NCBI GenBank assembly: GCA_022701275.1
Contig: CP031740.1
Span: 6,089,001 to 6,153,000 of the forward strand
Reading direction: 5' to 3'
Length of the DNA stretch: 64,000 bases
From: Microcoleus vaginatus PCC 9802
Lineage (GTDB): Bacteria; Cyanobacteriota; Cyanobacteriia; Cyanobacteriales; Microcoleaceae
The position numbers and the translations under genes were made by a program. This document shows, piece by piece, positions 8,638 to 18,106 of the stretch (its first letter is position 1; the number at the start of each line of letters is the position of its first letter). The notes under the pieces were generated by a model, which ran no database searches, was not told the DNA's origin, and worked only from the letters and a program-made list of their open reading frames with translations.

Positions 8638-9131
8638 GTAAGTGCTTCTTGCCGAAGCCCAAATAACCCGTATTCTTTGTTATAGCTTAACTTGGATTTT
8701 TCATAGAATGGGATTTTAAGCAGAATAGGTGCTATATTAGTTTTTCCAACACCTGATAATTTTTTTATAAAAAAACGCCAAATTATTGTATACTTGAAAA
8801 TTGCGCGCAAGAAACCGTGACTTTAACTCGTGACGGTGGAAACACCGCAAGACGCCTCTGTAACACCCGTGTCATACCTTTGGGTATTGTCAGGGGTAAA
8901 AACCAGGCAGTTAAATGAGTCAATAAAAAATTATTGCGCGGGCGTCGCCAAAAAGTAGCCAGAGACTCAGCTCAATCTGAGCTAATTGAAAGTTGGCTGT
9001 CTCACTCCGCCTTTAAAAATCAAGCTTTTTGCGGATCGATCCCGAAAAGGTTGTCCTTCAAAATCCCCCTGTCTTGGGACTGTCTTGAGACTAGGGTGTA
9101 TCAATCAATACCTACTTCCAGCAACTGAACT

Positions 9132-9431
9132 ATGGCAAATATTAAGTCCGCCGTCAAACGAGTCAAAATCGCCGAACGTAACCGCTTGTACAACAAATCT
9201 TACAAGTCAGCGGTCAAAACTTTGATGAAAAAGTATTTCGCTGCCGTAGACAAGTACGCCGCAGCTCCGAGCCCGGAATTAATGCAAGAAGTCCAGCAGC
9301 GAATGTCTGAGGCCTACAGCAAAATTGACAAAGCTGTCAAAAAAGGTGTACTCCACCGCAACAACGGCGCTCGCAAAAAGTCCCGCTTGGCAAGAACCCT
9401 CAAGCCGCACGAAGTATCGGTAGCATCTTAA
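9132..9431 (+). CDS. rpsT: 30S ribosomal protein S20
   Basis: A 99-residue basic protein with the S20 pattern: [21 protein letters not shown] at the start, KYFAAVDKY in the middle and [17 protein letters not shown] near the end. It binds 16S rRNA in the body of the small subunit during early assembly. The ATG directly follows CAGCAACTGAACT with no strong Shine-Dalgarno site. In cyanobacteria rpsT often precedes tatD and the rpoB cluster, as here. Confidence 0.97.
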   Translation: MANIKSAVKRVKIAERNRLYNKSYKSAVKTLMKKYFAAVDKYAAAPSPELMQEVQQRMSEAYSKIDKAVKKGVLHRNNGARKKSRLARTLKPHEVSVAS

Positions 9432-9489
9432 GGAAGCAGAAAGTTCGGCAACGAAGCAGTGTACAAGATTGAAGGGATGGATGTTGAGG

Positions 9490-9550
9490 GAAGAAGTCAA
9501 GCGTGAAGCAGTCAAGCGTGAAGAAGGAAGAAGGAAGAAAGAAGACGGAA
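9490..9550 (+). repeat. Tandem repeat between rpsT and tatD
   Basis: GTCAAGCGTGAAG units are followed by GAAGGAA heptamers. It is the same class as the repeat inside the ABC ATPase gene at 27577. Confidence 0.6.
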
Positions 9551-9656
9551 GATTTTTCCCACACACTCTCTGCCACTCCCACTCCCAGACTCTCTCACTC
9601 CCCCCTCGCCCTATCCCACCAGGACTCTCCCGTATCACCTCTAATCTGCTTCCCCC

Positions 9657-10436
9657 ATGCAGCTCATCGACACTCACGTTCATATCAACTTTGAGACCTA
9701 CAAATCTGAGTTAGAAGCCATTCGAGAACGCTGGCGCGAAGCTGGTGTAGTTCGGCTGGTTCATTCTTGTGTAGAGCCAGAAGAGTTTGCCGGCATTCAA
9801 GCAATCGCCAATCAGTTTGCAGAAGTCTCGTTTGCGGTTGGACTCCACCCCCTAGATGCCGAGAAGTGGAAAGACGAGACTGCGAGCCAGATTAGGGAAT
9901 TAGCGAATTCGGACTCTAGGGTAGTGGCGATCGGCGAAACCGGACTGGACTTTTATAAAGCGGACGATCGAGAACACCAGTTTAAAGTGTTTGAGGCACA
10001 GCTTGAAATCGCCCAGGAACTTGACAAACCAGTCATTATCCACTGTCGCGACGCCGCCGCCCCAATGGCCGAAATGCTAAGGAACTTTTGGCAAACACGC
10101 GGGCCAGTGCGCGGGGTCATGCACTGCTGGGGAGGCACACCCGAAGAAACCCAGTGGTTTTTAGACCTAGGTTTCTACATCAGTTTTAGCGGAACAGTCA
10201 CCTTTAAAAAAGCCTTGCAAATACAAGAATCAGCTTGTATGGTAAATAGCGATCGCATCCTAGTCGAGACAGATTGCCCTTTTCTCGCCCCCGTACCCCA
10301 GCGGGGAAAACGCAACGAACCAGCCTACGTCTACTACGTAGCCGAGCAAGTTGCTAAATTGAGAGGAGTTTCTCTCTTAACTTTGTCCCAGCAGACAACC
10401 GAAAATGCCTGTCAGCTATTCGGCTTTTCAGTTTAG
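9657..10436 (+). CDS. tatD: TatD family metal-dependent DNase
   Basis: A 259-residue TIM-barrel hydrolase. Metal ligands are visible: the DTHVH motif near the N-terminus, [10 protein letters not shown] (Glu), HCRDA (His), HCWGG (His) and the late Asp in [11 protein letters not shown]. Family members are 3'-5' exonucleases or endonucleases acting on damaged DNA; some also act as D-aminoacyl hydrolases. The ATG at 9657 directly begins the family's usual MxLIDTHxH start. It lies between rpsT and rpoB. Confidence 0.93.
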   Translation: MQLIDTHVHINFETYKSELEAIRERWREAGVVRLVHSCVEPEEFAGIQAIANQFAEVSFAVGLHPLDAEKWKDETASQIRELANSDSRVVAIGETGLDFYKADDREHQFKVFEAQLEIAQELDKPVIIHCRDAAAPMAEMLRNFWQTRGPVRGVMHCWGGTPEETQWFLDLGFYISFSGTVTFKKALQIQESACMVNSDRILVETDCPFLAPVPQRGKRNEPAYVYYVAEQVAKLRGVSLLTLSQQTTENACQLFGFSV

Positions 10437-11038
10437 CTTATTCAGAACAGAGAAACGAGGAAAAAAGGTCGATTTAGGGGCAAGCCATAGGGACAATCCC
10501 ATTTCTATCCTGCCAGAAAAACCGGATTCATCCTTTATTGGAGATTCTTTTGGCGTTGCCTGTTGCGATCGGATTTGCGTCCTATAATAAAAAGAACAGA
10601 CCGATCGGGCGTTGGTTTAGTATCCGCGACTGCGATGTCGCCCGGGAACTATCAACACAGCGCGAGTACCCTAACCTTCGGGATCGGTCAAAACTTCACG
10701 CAATACCTCAAACTTACACACTCAAACTTACACATCAGAAGAAACTTGGAACATCAGCAATTTGGCAATAGCTGTCAAGTCAATTTTAGGAGTCAAAAGT
10801 GTAGGGGATTTACCCAGGAAAACCACGAGATCGGAGCTAAAAGCATCGGGATCGAAACCAAAATCCGCACAAAAATACTGCGAGGCACCCGCAAAAATAA
10901 CCGTTGCAGCAGTTGGTAGGCGATCGAAAACATCATATAAATTCTCTCACACAATCAATCAAAAAAACGCAACAAGGTAAAAAAGCCCAGCCTTGGCGCC
11001 ATGTAAAAAGCTAGAGCCACTGCGGAAAAAGGATACCC
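10437..11038 (+). promoter_or_regulatory. Long leader/promoter region of the rpoB operon
   Basis: About 600 bases without a convincing gene. A perfect TATAAT lies at 10583-10588; the nearest -35-like boxes are TTGCCT at 10556 (21-base spacer) or TTGCGA at 10563 (14-base spacer), neither ideally placed. The rest is probably untranslated leader. The short open frames in it show no recognisable protein. Confidence 0.35.
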
Positions 11039-14000
11039 ATGACGATTACTAAAGATTACACAGAATTCGCCTTCACCTTGCCCGACCTGATCGAAATCCA
11101 GCGGGCAAGTTTCCGCTGGTTCCTAGAAGCCGGACTGATCGAAGAACTCGACAGCTTCTCCCCGATTACAGACTACACGGGCAAGCTGGAACTCCACTTC
11201 ATGGGCAAAGACTTCAAACTCAAGCGCCCAAAATACGACGTGGACGAAGCCAAGCGCAGGGACAGCACCTACTCGGTGCAAATGTACGTGCCCACCCGCC
11301 TGATTAACAAAGAAACAGGGGAAATCAAAGAACAAGAAGTCTTCATCGGCGATTTGCCCTTGATGACCGAGCGCGGCACTTTCATTATCAACGGCGCCGA
11401 ACGGGTGATAGTCAACCAAATCGTGCGTTCCCCCGGCGTCTACTACAAATCGGAAACCGACAAAAACGGTCGCCGTTCCTATAACGCCTCGCTCATCCCC
11501 AACCGCGGCGCTTGGCTCAAGTTTGAAACAGACAAAAACGATTTAGTCTGGGTCAGAATCGACAAAACCCGCAAACTATCGGCTCAGGTGCTGCTCAAAG
11601 CATTGGGACTCACAGACGGCGAAATCTACGACTCCCTGCGGCACCCGGAATACTTCCAAAAAACGATCGAGAAAGAAGGACAATTCGGCGAAGAAGAAGC
11701 TTTGATGGAGCTCTACCGCAAACTCCGTCCAGGGGAACCCCCCACCGTGGCGGGCGGCGAACAGCTCCTCAACTCGCGCTTTTTCGACCCCAAACGCTAC
11801 GATTTGGGCAGAGTCGGTCGCTACAAACTCAACAAAAAATTGCGCTTGACAGTCCCCGATACCATGCGGGTGCTGACATCGCAAGATATCTTGACAGCGA
11901 TCGACTACTTAATTAACCTCGAATTCGACATCGGCTCCACCGACGACATCGACCACTTAGGCAACCGTCGCGTCCGCAGTGTCGGAGAACTGCTGCAAAA
12001 CCAAGTGCGCGTCGGACTCAACCGCTTAGAACGGATCATCCGCGAAAGAATGACCGTCTCGGATGCCGACTCCCTCAGCCCCGCTTCTCTGGTCAACCCC
12101 AAACCGCTGGTAGCAGCAATCAAGGAATTCTTCGGTTCCTCCCAGCTATCGCAGTTCATGGATCAAACCAACCCTCTGGCAGAACTGACTCACAAACGTC
12201 GGCTTTCCGCCTTAGGCCCAGGAGGTCTGACTCGGGAACGCGCCGGGTTTGCAGTACGGGACATTCACCCGTCCCACTACGGCCGGATTTGCCCGATCGA
12301 AACACCAGAAGGCCCCAACGCCGGTCTGATCGGTTCCTTGGCAACTCACGCCCGCGTCAACCCCTACGGCTTTATTGAAACTCCTTTTTATCCAGTAGAA
12401 AAAGGACGGGTGCTGCGCGACAAAGCCCCTGTTTACATGACAGCCGACGAAGAAGACGATTTGCGCGTCGCCCCCGGAGACATCAGTCTCGACGAAAACA
12501 ACAACCTCTTGGGCGAAACCGTAGCCGTCCGCTACCGCCAAGAATTTACTACCACCACGCCGATGCAGGTGGACTACATGGCGATTTCGCCCGTGCAAAT
12601 CGTCTCCGTAGCGACATCGCTGATTCCTTTCTTGGAACACGACGACGCCAACCGAGCTCTGATGGGATCGAATATGCAGCGGCAAGCTGTGCCGCTACTG
12701 AAACCAGAACGGCCGCTAGTCGGTACGGGGTTGGAAGCTCAGGCGGCCCGAGATTCCGGGATGGTTGTGGTTTCCCGGATCGACGGCGAGGTGATTTACA
12801 TCGACGCTACCCGGATTATTGTCAAACCTCTGGCTGTAGATGCCGAATCGAATTCCAGCGAAGAACATTTCCTGATTAAGGAATACGACGATCTCAAAGT
12901 CAAACAGCCCTCGGTTTGGAAGCAAAAATATGCTGGCTGCATCGAACACGAACTGCAAAAATATCAGCGCTCTAACCAAGATACTTGTTTAAACCAGCGT
13001 CCGCTGATTTATGAGGGCGATCGAGTCGTAGCAGGTCAAGTTCTCGCCGACGGTTCATCCACCGAAGGAGCAGAACTCGCTCTGGGTCACAACATCCTCG
13101 TAGCTTATATGCCTTGGGAAGGCTACAACTACGAAGACGCCATGCTAATTAGCGAGCGTTTGGTGTACGAAGATGTCTACACATCGATCCACATTGAAAA
13201 ATACGAAATCGAAGCCCGCCAAACCAAACTCGGCCCCGAAGAAATCACCCGCGAAATTCCTAACGTCGGCGAAGACGCGCTGCGCCAGCTAGACGAACAG
13301 GGCATTATCCGCAAAGGTGCTTGGGTGGAAGCCAGCGACATCCTAGTCGGCAAAGTCACCCCCAAAGGCGAATCCGACCAACCGCCGGAAGAAAAACTGC
13401 TGAGGGCAATCTTCGGGGAAAAAGCCCGCGATGTGCGCGACAATTCCCTCCGCGTCCCTAACGGCGAAAAAGGCCGCGTGGTGGACGTGCGGGTGTTTAC
13501 CCGTGAACAGGGCGACGAACTGCCCCCCGGCGCCAACATGGTCGTCCGCGTCTACGTAGCTCAAAAGCGCAAGATTCAAGTCGGCGACAAAATGGCCGGC
13601 CGCCACGGAAATAAGGGTATTGTGTCCCGGATTCTGCCGATGGAGGATATGCCCTACTTGCCCGACGGGACTCCGGTTGACATAGTGCTCAATCCTTTGG
13701 GCGTACCGTCGCGGATGAACGTAGGTCAGATTTTTGAGTGCTTGCTGGGATGGGCGGGCGAAAATCTGTCCATGCGGTTCAAGATGGTGCCTTTTGATGA
13801 AATGCACGGCGCTGAAAAGTCGCGGGAAACCGTACACGGCAAGTTACAGGAGGCGCGCGAAAAAACCGGCAAGCCTTGGGTGTTTAACGAAAAGCACCCC
13901 GGCAAGACTATTGTCTACGATGGCCGAACTGGCGAACCGTTCGATCGCCCCATCACAGTCGGCATCGCCTATATGCTGAAGCTGGTTCACTTGGTAGACG

Positions 14001-14428
14001 ATAAGATCCACGCCCGCAGCACAGGCCCTTACTCGCTGGTAACGCAGCAGCCTTTGGGCGGCAAAGCGCAGCAGGGGGGTCAGCGGTTCGGAGAAATGGA
14101 AGTCTGGGCTCTGGAAGCGTTCGGCGCAGCTTATACTTTACAAGAGTTGCTGACTGTGAAGTCGGACGATATGCAGGGACGGAATGAAGCGCTGAATGCG
14201 ATTGTTAAGGGCAAAGCTATTCCGCGCCCCGGTACGCCGGAATCTTTCAAGGTGCTGATGCGGGAGTTGCAGTCTTTGTGCTTGGATATTGCTGTGCACA
14301 AGGTGAATACGTCCGACGAGGGCAGCGAGCACGTTGAGGTGGATTTGATGGCAGATGCTGGGGGCAAGCGATCGCCATCCCGGCCTACTTACGAATCGCT
14401 TTCTCGTGACGAACTTGACGAGGATTAG
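11039..14428 (+). CDS. rpoB: DNA-directed RNA polymerase subunit beta
   Basis: 1129 residues, a usual length for cyanobacteria. Key segments are present: the rifampicin region [20 protein letters not shown] followed by [30 protein letters not shown], the active-site lysine segment [15 protein letters not shown] at about residue 845, and the C-terminal [21 protein letters not shown] clamp motif. The subunit forms one jaw of the catalytic cleft. The SD-like GAAAAAGGA precedes the ATG. The next polymerase gene, rpoC1, does not follow directly because an HNH nuclease gene is interposed. Confidence 0.98.
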   Translation: MTITKDYTEFAFTLPDLIEIQRASFRWFLEAGLIEELDSFSPITDYTGKLELHFMGKDFKLKRPKYDVDEAKRRDSTYSVQMYVPTRLINKETGEIKEQEVFIGDLPLMTERGTFIINGAERVIVNQIVRSPGVYYKSETDKNGRRSYNASLIPNRGAWLKFETDKNDLVWVRIDKTRKLSAQVLLKALGLTDGEIYDSLRHPEYFQKTIEKEGQFGEEEALMELYRKLRPGEPPTVAGGEQLLNSRFFDPKRYDLGRVGRYKLNKKLRLTVPDTMRVLTSQDILTAIDYLINLEFDIGSTDDIDHLGNRRVRSVGELLQNQVRVGLNRLERIIRERMTVSDADSLSPASLVNPKPLVAAIKEFFGSSQLSQFMDQTNPLAELTHKRRLSALGPGGLTRERAGFAVRDIHPSHYGRICPIETPEGPNAGLIGSLATHARVNPYGFIETPFYPVEKGRVLRDKAPVYMTADEEDDLRVAPGDISLDENNNLLGETVAVRYRQEFTTTTPMQVDYMAISPVQIVSVATSLIPFLEHDDANRALMGSNMQRQAVPLLKPERPLVGTGLEAQAARDSGMVVVSRIDGEVIYIDATRIIVKPLAVDAESNSSEEHFLIKEYDDLKVKQPSVWKQKYAGCIEHELQKYQRSNQDTCLNQRPLIYEGDRVVAGQVLADGSSTEGAELALGHNILVAYMPWEGYNYEDAMLISERLVYEDVYTSIHIEKYEIEARQTKLGPEEITREIPNVGEDALRQLDEQGIIRKGAWVEASDILVGKVTPKGESDQPPEEKLLRAIFGEKARDVRDNSLRVPNGEKGRVVDVRVFTREQGDELPPGANMVVRVYVAQKRKIQVGDKMAGRHGNKGIVSRILPMEDMPYLPDGTPVDIVLNPLGVPSRMNVGQIFECLLGWAGENLSMRFKMVPFDEMHGAEKSRETVHGKLQEAREKTGKPWVFNEKHPGKTIVYDGRTGEPFDRPITVGIAYMLKLVHLVDDKIHARSTGPYSLVTQQPLGGKAQQGGQRFGEMEVWALEAFGAAYTLQELLTVKSDDMQGRNEALNAIVKGKAIPRPGTPESFKVLMRELQSLCLDIAVHKVNTSDEGSEHVEVDLMADAGGKRSPSRPTYESLSRDELDED

Positions 14429-14430
14429 GC

Positions 14431-14494
14431 ATTAAAGATTAAAGATTAAAGATTAAAGATTTTTTGACAGCATTCAATTCTTTAATCTTTAATC
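14431..14494 (+). terminator. ATTAAAG heptamer repeat forming an AT-rich hairpin after rpoB
   Basis: Four ATTAAAG/GATTAAA units follow the rpoB stop. The last two (14444-14459) pair perfectly over 16 bases with 14479-14494; the loop starts with TTTTTT. An AT-only stem is weak, but it could slow or partly stop transcription before the endonuclease gene. Confidence 0.35.
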
Positions 14495-14513
14495 GACAAT
14501 CTCAAATTAAAAT

Positions 14514-14544
14514 GCCTCAGCAGTGTTCGTACCACTGCTGAGGC
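14514..14544 (+). repeat. Strong 12-bp hairpin upstream of the HNH gene
   Basis: GCCTCAGCAGTG at 14514-14525 pairs perfectly with CACTGCTGAGGC at 14533-14544 over a 7-base loop. It is GC-rich but no T-run follows, so it is not a standard terminator. It lies 34 bases before the nuclease ATG and may control its translation or mark the edge of the inserted segment. Confidence 0.5.
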
Positions 14545-14577
14545 GAATCAACGCTCTAAACAGGAGAGACGCTGAAC

Positions 14578-15690
14578 ATGAATATTGTAACAGTTGTCCC
14601 AGGAATAGAAGGAGAATTTGACCGGGCGACAGGCTGTATTAACTGGCAAGGGAGCAAGTTTGGCAACGGTTACGCGCGCAAGTGGATCGATGGCAAAACA
14701 GTATTAGTCCACCGTTTAGTCCTCGAATCGAAAATAGCAGGGTTCCTCGGTTCCGGTTATTTTGGTTGCCATACCTGCGACAATCGAAGCTGCATCAACC
14801 CGGCACATCTGGTAGTAGGTACTGCTGCTGAGAATACCGGGCAGATGATGAAGCGCGATCGCAAAACTCCCAGACGCAAAAGTATTCCCGGTATTGGTAA
14901 ACTATCGATCCTGTCCGAGGGCTGCGCTAACGAACAACTGCGGGAAATTCAGGCTAAGTATTTAGCTGGAACCATCAAAAGCCACCTAATAAAAGAGTAT
15001 GGCGTACACTATGAAACTATTACTAAGAGACTTCAGGCAAATATTCCTGATAACTTCACTACAGTTCCCTCCGGTTTGGTAGGAAAAATTCAAGACAGCG
15101 GCTGCATAATTTTTCAAGGGGCAAAGGATGGTCAAGGTGGTTATGGCAGGTACTTTAAAAATGGGAAATCCCAATCAGTTACTCGTGCTGTTTTAGCCGA
15201 GAAATTAGGATGTGAAGTGCCGACTTCGATAGATGCTGGTCATACCTGCGATAATCCCAGTTGTATTAATCCCGAACACCTTTGGGGTGGAACTCGCACT
15301 CAAAATTTATTAGATGCTTCTAAGAAACGACGCACTCAAGGCAAAAGTCATCCCCTTTCAAATGCCAAATTAGATTGGGAAAAGGTGCGAGAAATTCGGC
15401 AAAAACTAGCAGCAGGAGAGAGAGTGAAGGATGTAGCTCAGGAATACAGTGTTGGTTGCAAAACCATACACGATATTAAGTATCACGTCACTTGGAAGGA
15501 AGCAGGCGAAGAGGTTCCAGTGCCTCGCATGGGTGGATATCTCGATCGCAAATTGACTTTCGAGCAAGCTCTTGAGGTACGAAAAAGAATTACAGGTAGA
15601 GAATCCATCTCTCAAATCGCTGATAACTTTGGAGTATCGTCAAGTGTCATTTGTGATATTAAAAACAACGTCACATATAGAGGAGTATAA
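14578..15690 (+). CDS. Free-standing HNH homing-type endonuclease with two HNH domains, between rpoB and rpoC1
   Basis: 370 residues with internal duplication. Domain 1 (about residues 13-97) and domain 2 (about 167-248) each match the HNH_3 pattern: a GCxxxxG..GYxR strand, an arm with VHR (domain 1) or VTR (domain 2), then HTCDNxxCINPxHLxxGTxxxN. Domain 2 therefore lacks the first His and may be a binding rather than cutting unit. Three helix-turn-helix-like segments follow the domains (EIQAKYLAG..IKEYGV, EIRQKLAAG..AQEYSV, EVRKRITG..ADNFGV). Such proteins cleave a specific site and spread themselves or an intron. No intron is evident, since rpoB and rpoC1 are both intact. The start has AGGAGAG 10 bases upstream. 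It is clearly foreign to the usual operon. Confidence 0.85.
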   Translation: MNIVTVVPGIEGEFDRATGCINWQGSKFGNGYARKWIDGKTVLVHRLVLESKIAGFLGSGYFGCHTCDNRSCINPAHLVVGTAAENTGQMMKRDRKTPRRKSIPGIGKLSILSEGCANEQLREIQAKYLAGTIKSHLIKEYGVHYETITKRLQANIPDNFTTVPSGLVGKIQDSGCIIFQGAKDGQGGYGRYFKNGKSQSVTRAVLAEKLGCEVPTSIDAGHTCDNPSCINPEHLWGGTRTQNLLDASKKRRTQGKSHPLSNAKLDWEKVREIRQKLAAGERVKDVAQEYSVGCKTIHDIKYHVTWKEAGEEVPVPRMGGYLDRKLTFEQALEVRKRITGRESISQIADNFGVSSSVICDIKNNVTYRGV

Positions 15691-15774
15691 CATTGAGTTA
15701 AACCGTGAAACAAGCCAACAAAAAAGATAAACAACCACAAATAATCGACTGTAAATTATCAATTGGAGTCAAGA

Positions 15775-17649
15775 ATGGCTAAAATAGAACAACGCTTTGA
15801 TTACGTCAAGATCGGGTTAGCTTCACCAGAAAGAATTCGACAGTGGGGAGAGAGAACTTTACCCAACGGTCAGATTACTGGAGAAGTGACAAAACCAGAA
15901 ACAATAAATTATCGGACGTTAAAACCAGAAATGGATGGCTTGTTTTGCGAGCGCATTTTTGGGCCGGCAAAAGATTGGGAATGTCATTGTGGCAAGTACA
16001 AACGAGTTCGCCATAGAGGCATTGTTTGCGAAAGATGCGGTGTTGAAGTCACTGAATCTCGCGTCCGCCGTCACCGGATGGGATTTATCAAATTAGCAGC
16101 CCCAGTAGCTCACGTTTGGTATCTCAAAGGCATCCCGAGTTACATGGCAATTTTATTAGATATGCCCCTGCGAGATGTCGAACAAATCGTCTATTTCAAT
16201 GCCTATGTTGTTCTCAATCCCGGTAATGCCGAAAAACTGCAATACAAGCAATTGCTAACCGAAGATGCTTGGTTGGAAATAGAAGACGAACTTTACAGCG
16301 AAGATTCCACGCTGACGGGTGTAGAAGTAGGCATAGGTGCTGAAGCTTTGCAAGTTTTGCTGCAAAACATTCCGCTAGAAAGCGAAGCGGAAAAGTTGCG
16401 GGAAGATATTGCCAATGCTAAAGGTCAAAAACGGGCGAAGTTAATTAAACGTTTGCGGGTAATTGACAACTTCATCGCTACGGGATCTCAACCCGATTGG
16501 ATGGTGCTCAATGTGATTCCGGTGATTCCCCCCGACTTGCGGCCGATGGTGCAGCTAGACGGCGGGCGTTTTGCAACGAGCGACCTCAACGACCTTTACC
16601 GGAGAGTAATCAACCGCAACAACCGCTTGGCGAGACTCCAAGAAATTTTGGCGCCGGAGATTATCATCCGCAACGAAAAGCGGATGCTGCAAGAAGCTGT
16701 GGATGCGCTGATTGACAACGGCCGCCGGGGCCGGACGGTGGTGGGGGCAAACAACCGCCCGCTGAAGTCGCTGTCGGACATCATTGAAGGGAAACAAGGT
16801 CGTTTCCGGCAAAACTTGCTGGGGAAACGGGTTGACTACTCCGGGCGTTCGGTGATTGTGGTGGGGCCGAAACTGAAAATTCATCAGTGCGGTTTGCCGA
16901 GGGAAATGGCGATCGAGCTTTTCCAGCCTTTCGTCATCCACCGCTTGATCCGCCAAGGATTGGTCAACAACATCAAAGCTGCCAAAAAACTGATCCAGCG
17001 CAACGATCCCAGTGTTTGGGACGTGCTTCAGGAGGTGATTGAAGGACACCCGGTAATGCTAAACCGGGCGCCGACCCTCCACCGTTTGGGGATTCAAGCC
17101 TTTGAGCCGATTTTGGTGGACGGGAGGGCAATTCAGCTTCACCCGCTAGTCTGTCCGGCTTTTAACGCTGACTTTGACGGCGACCAAATGGCAGTGCACG
17201 TGCCTTTGTCTCTGGAATCTCAGGCGGAAGCGCGCTTGCTGATGCTGGCTTCTAACAACATTATGTCGCCGGCAACCGGAAGACCGATCGTTACTCCTTC
17301 TCAAGATATGGTGCTCGGTTGCTATTACTTGACAGCCGAAAATCCTGACGCTCAAAAAGGAGCTGGTCACTATTTTTCCAACCTTACCGACGCGGTTGTA
17401 GCTTACGAACAAGGAGTCGTTGACTTGCACTCATACGTGTGGGTGAGGTTTCAAGGCGCCATAGAAAACACAGAACCCGAAGGAGAACCGCTGAAGGTGG
17501 AACGCTCTACCGACGGTATCGTGACGAAAGAATACAAGTTCCGCCGGGTTCGGGAAGACGGAGACGGCAAGGTGATCAATCAATTCATTCGCACTACTCC
17601 GGGCAGGATTATCTATCACCAAACCATCGAATCGGTCATTAACAATTAG
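15775..17649 (+). CDS. rpoC1: DNA-directed RNA polymerase subunit gamma (RpoC1)
   Basis: 624 residues, the N-terminal part of bacterial beta', encoded separately in cyanobacteria. It carries the zinc-binding CxC...CxxC cluster at about residues 68-90 ([20 protein letters not shown]) and the catalytic [12 protein letters not shown] near residue 463, whose three Asp hold the active-site Mg2+. The frame is open four codons further upstream, but ATG at 15775 (MAKIEQRF) is preceded by TTGGAGTC at proper distance and matches the family start. Confidence 0.98.
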   Translation: MAKIEQRFDYVKIGLASPERIRQWGERTLPNGQITGEVTKPETINYRTLKPEMDGLFCERIFGPAKDWECHCGKYKRVRHRGIVCERCGVEVTESRVRRHRMGFIKLAAPVAHVWYLKGIPSYMAILLDMPLRDVEQIVYFNAYVVLNPGNAEKLQYKQLLTEDAWLEIEDELYSEDSTLTGVEVGIGAEALQVLLQNIPLESEAEKLREDIANAKGQKRAKLIKRLRVIDNFIATGSQPDWMVLNVIPVIPPDLRPMVQLDGGRFATSDLNDLYRRVINRNNRLARLQEILAPEIIIRNEKRMLQEAVDALIDNGRRGRTVVGANNRPLKSLSDIIEGKQGRFRQNLLGKRVDYSGRSVIVVGPKLKIHQCGLPREMAIELFQPFVIHRLIRQGLVNNIKAAKKLIQRNDPSVWDVLQEVIEGHPVMLNRAPTLHRLGIQAFEPILVDGRAIQLHPLVCPAFNADFDGDQMAVHVPLSLESQAEARLLMLASNNIMSPATGRPIVTPSQDMVLGCYYLTAENPDAQKGAGHYFSNLTDAVVAYEQGVVDLHSYVWVRFQGAIENTEPEGEPLKVERSTDGIVTKEYKFRRVREDGDGKVINQFIRTTPGRIIYHQTIESVINN

Positions 17650-17653
17650 AAAT

Positions 17654-17709
17654 GGGTAAGGGGTAAGAGGTAATGGATAAGAGGTAACGGGTAAGGGGTA
17701 ATGGGTAAT
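17654..17709. repeat. Heptanucleotide tandem repeat, GGGTAAG type
   Basis: About eight degenerate 7-base units (GGGTAAG, AGGTAAT, GGATAAG and similar) start right after the rpoC1 stop codon. Confidence 0.7.
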
Positions 17710-17812
17710 AACTGACAAATAATCGCTAACAAATAATAGTGATTGAAACCAGAAAATTTACCCATTACTACTTACAAAAACTTTCAGCGATGCGGTTAGT
17801 GAGCGAAGTCTA

Positions 17813-18106
17813 AGGGCAGTAAAAGTTACCAATTACCAATTAAGTAGGTAGGTGCAAATAAACTTTATTATGGGAAGGGCAGGTGAGTCAATTCATTTTT
17901 TAGCTTAGCTCTCTTCCTTATACGCTAAACCCGCCCCTAAAAACAAAATGCTTGTTGTTTTTTCCCGCCGCTCTACTTATCAATTACCAATTACCAATTA
18001 CCAATTACCAATACTTCGGCTACGCGGTTCCTGAACCCTTGGGCTTCGCTCAAGAGAACCGAAGTCGAAGGGCAGTAAAAGTTACCAATTACCACTACTC
18101 AGAAAA
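17813..18106. repeat. CCAATTA heptamer arrays and a duplicated segment before rpoC2
   Basis: The segment AGGGCAGTAAAAGTTACCAA occurs at about 17813 and again at about 18070. CCAATTA heptamers lie at about 17827-17842 and 17980-18012, on either side of a MITE. A GC-rich hairpin-like stretch with GGTTCTC and GAGAACC lies near 18025-18062. No gene is seen between 17650 and 18106. Confidence 0.6.
17841..17979. mobile_element. MITE inserted in the CCAATTA repeat, IS630-like ends
   Basis: The left end TAAGTAGGTAGG is identical to the end of the IS630 element at 342-353 (read in reverse). The right end CTCTACTTA (17971-17979) matches it in 7 of 9 positions. The 139-base interval codes for nothing and splits an array of CCAATTA units, with TA at both borders as expected for IS630-type insertion. 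The first 26 bases nearly match the MITE at 6798. Confidence 0.65.

Noticed and set aside
8348..8662. A 104-codon minus-strand frame as a gene
   Set aside because: Its N-terminal half is only translated heptamer repeat (KVEGRRQ) and its end is a TnpB scrap.
12212..12685. Long antisense frames inside rpoB and similar ones inside rpoC1, rpoC2, gyrA-like and antiporter genes
   Set aside because: They mirror the codon pattern of well-conserved genes on the other strand and match no protein family.
14429..15774. Group I or II intron hosting the HNH gene
   Set aside because: The HNH gene interrupts no other gene: rpoB and rpoC1 are both complete, and I saw no intron core motifs.
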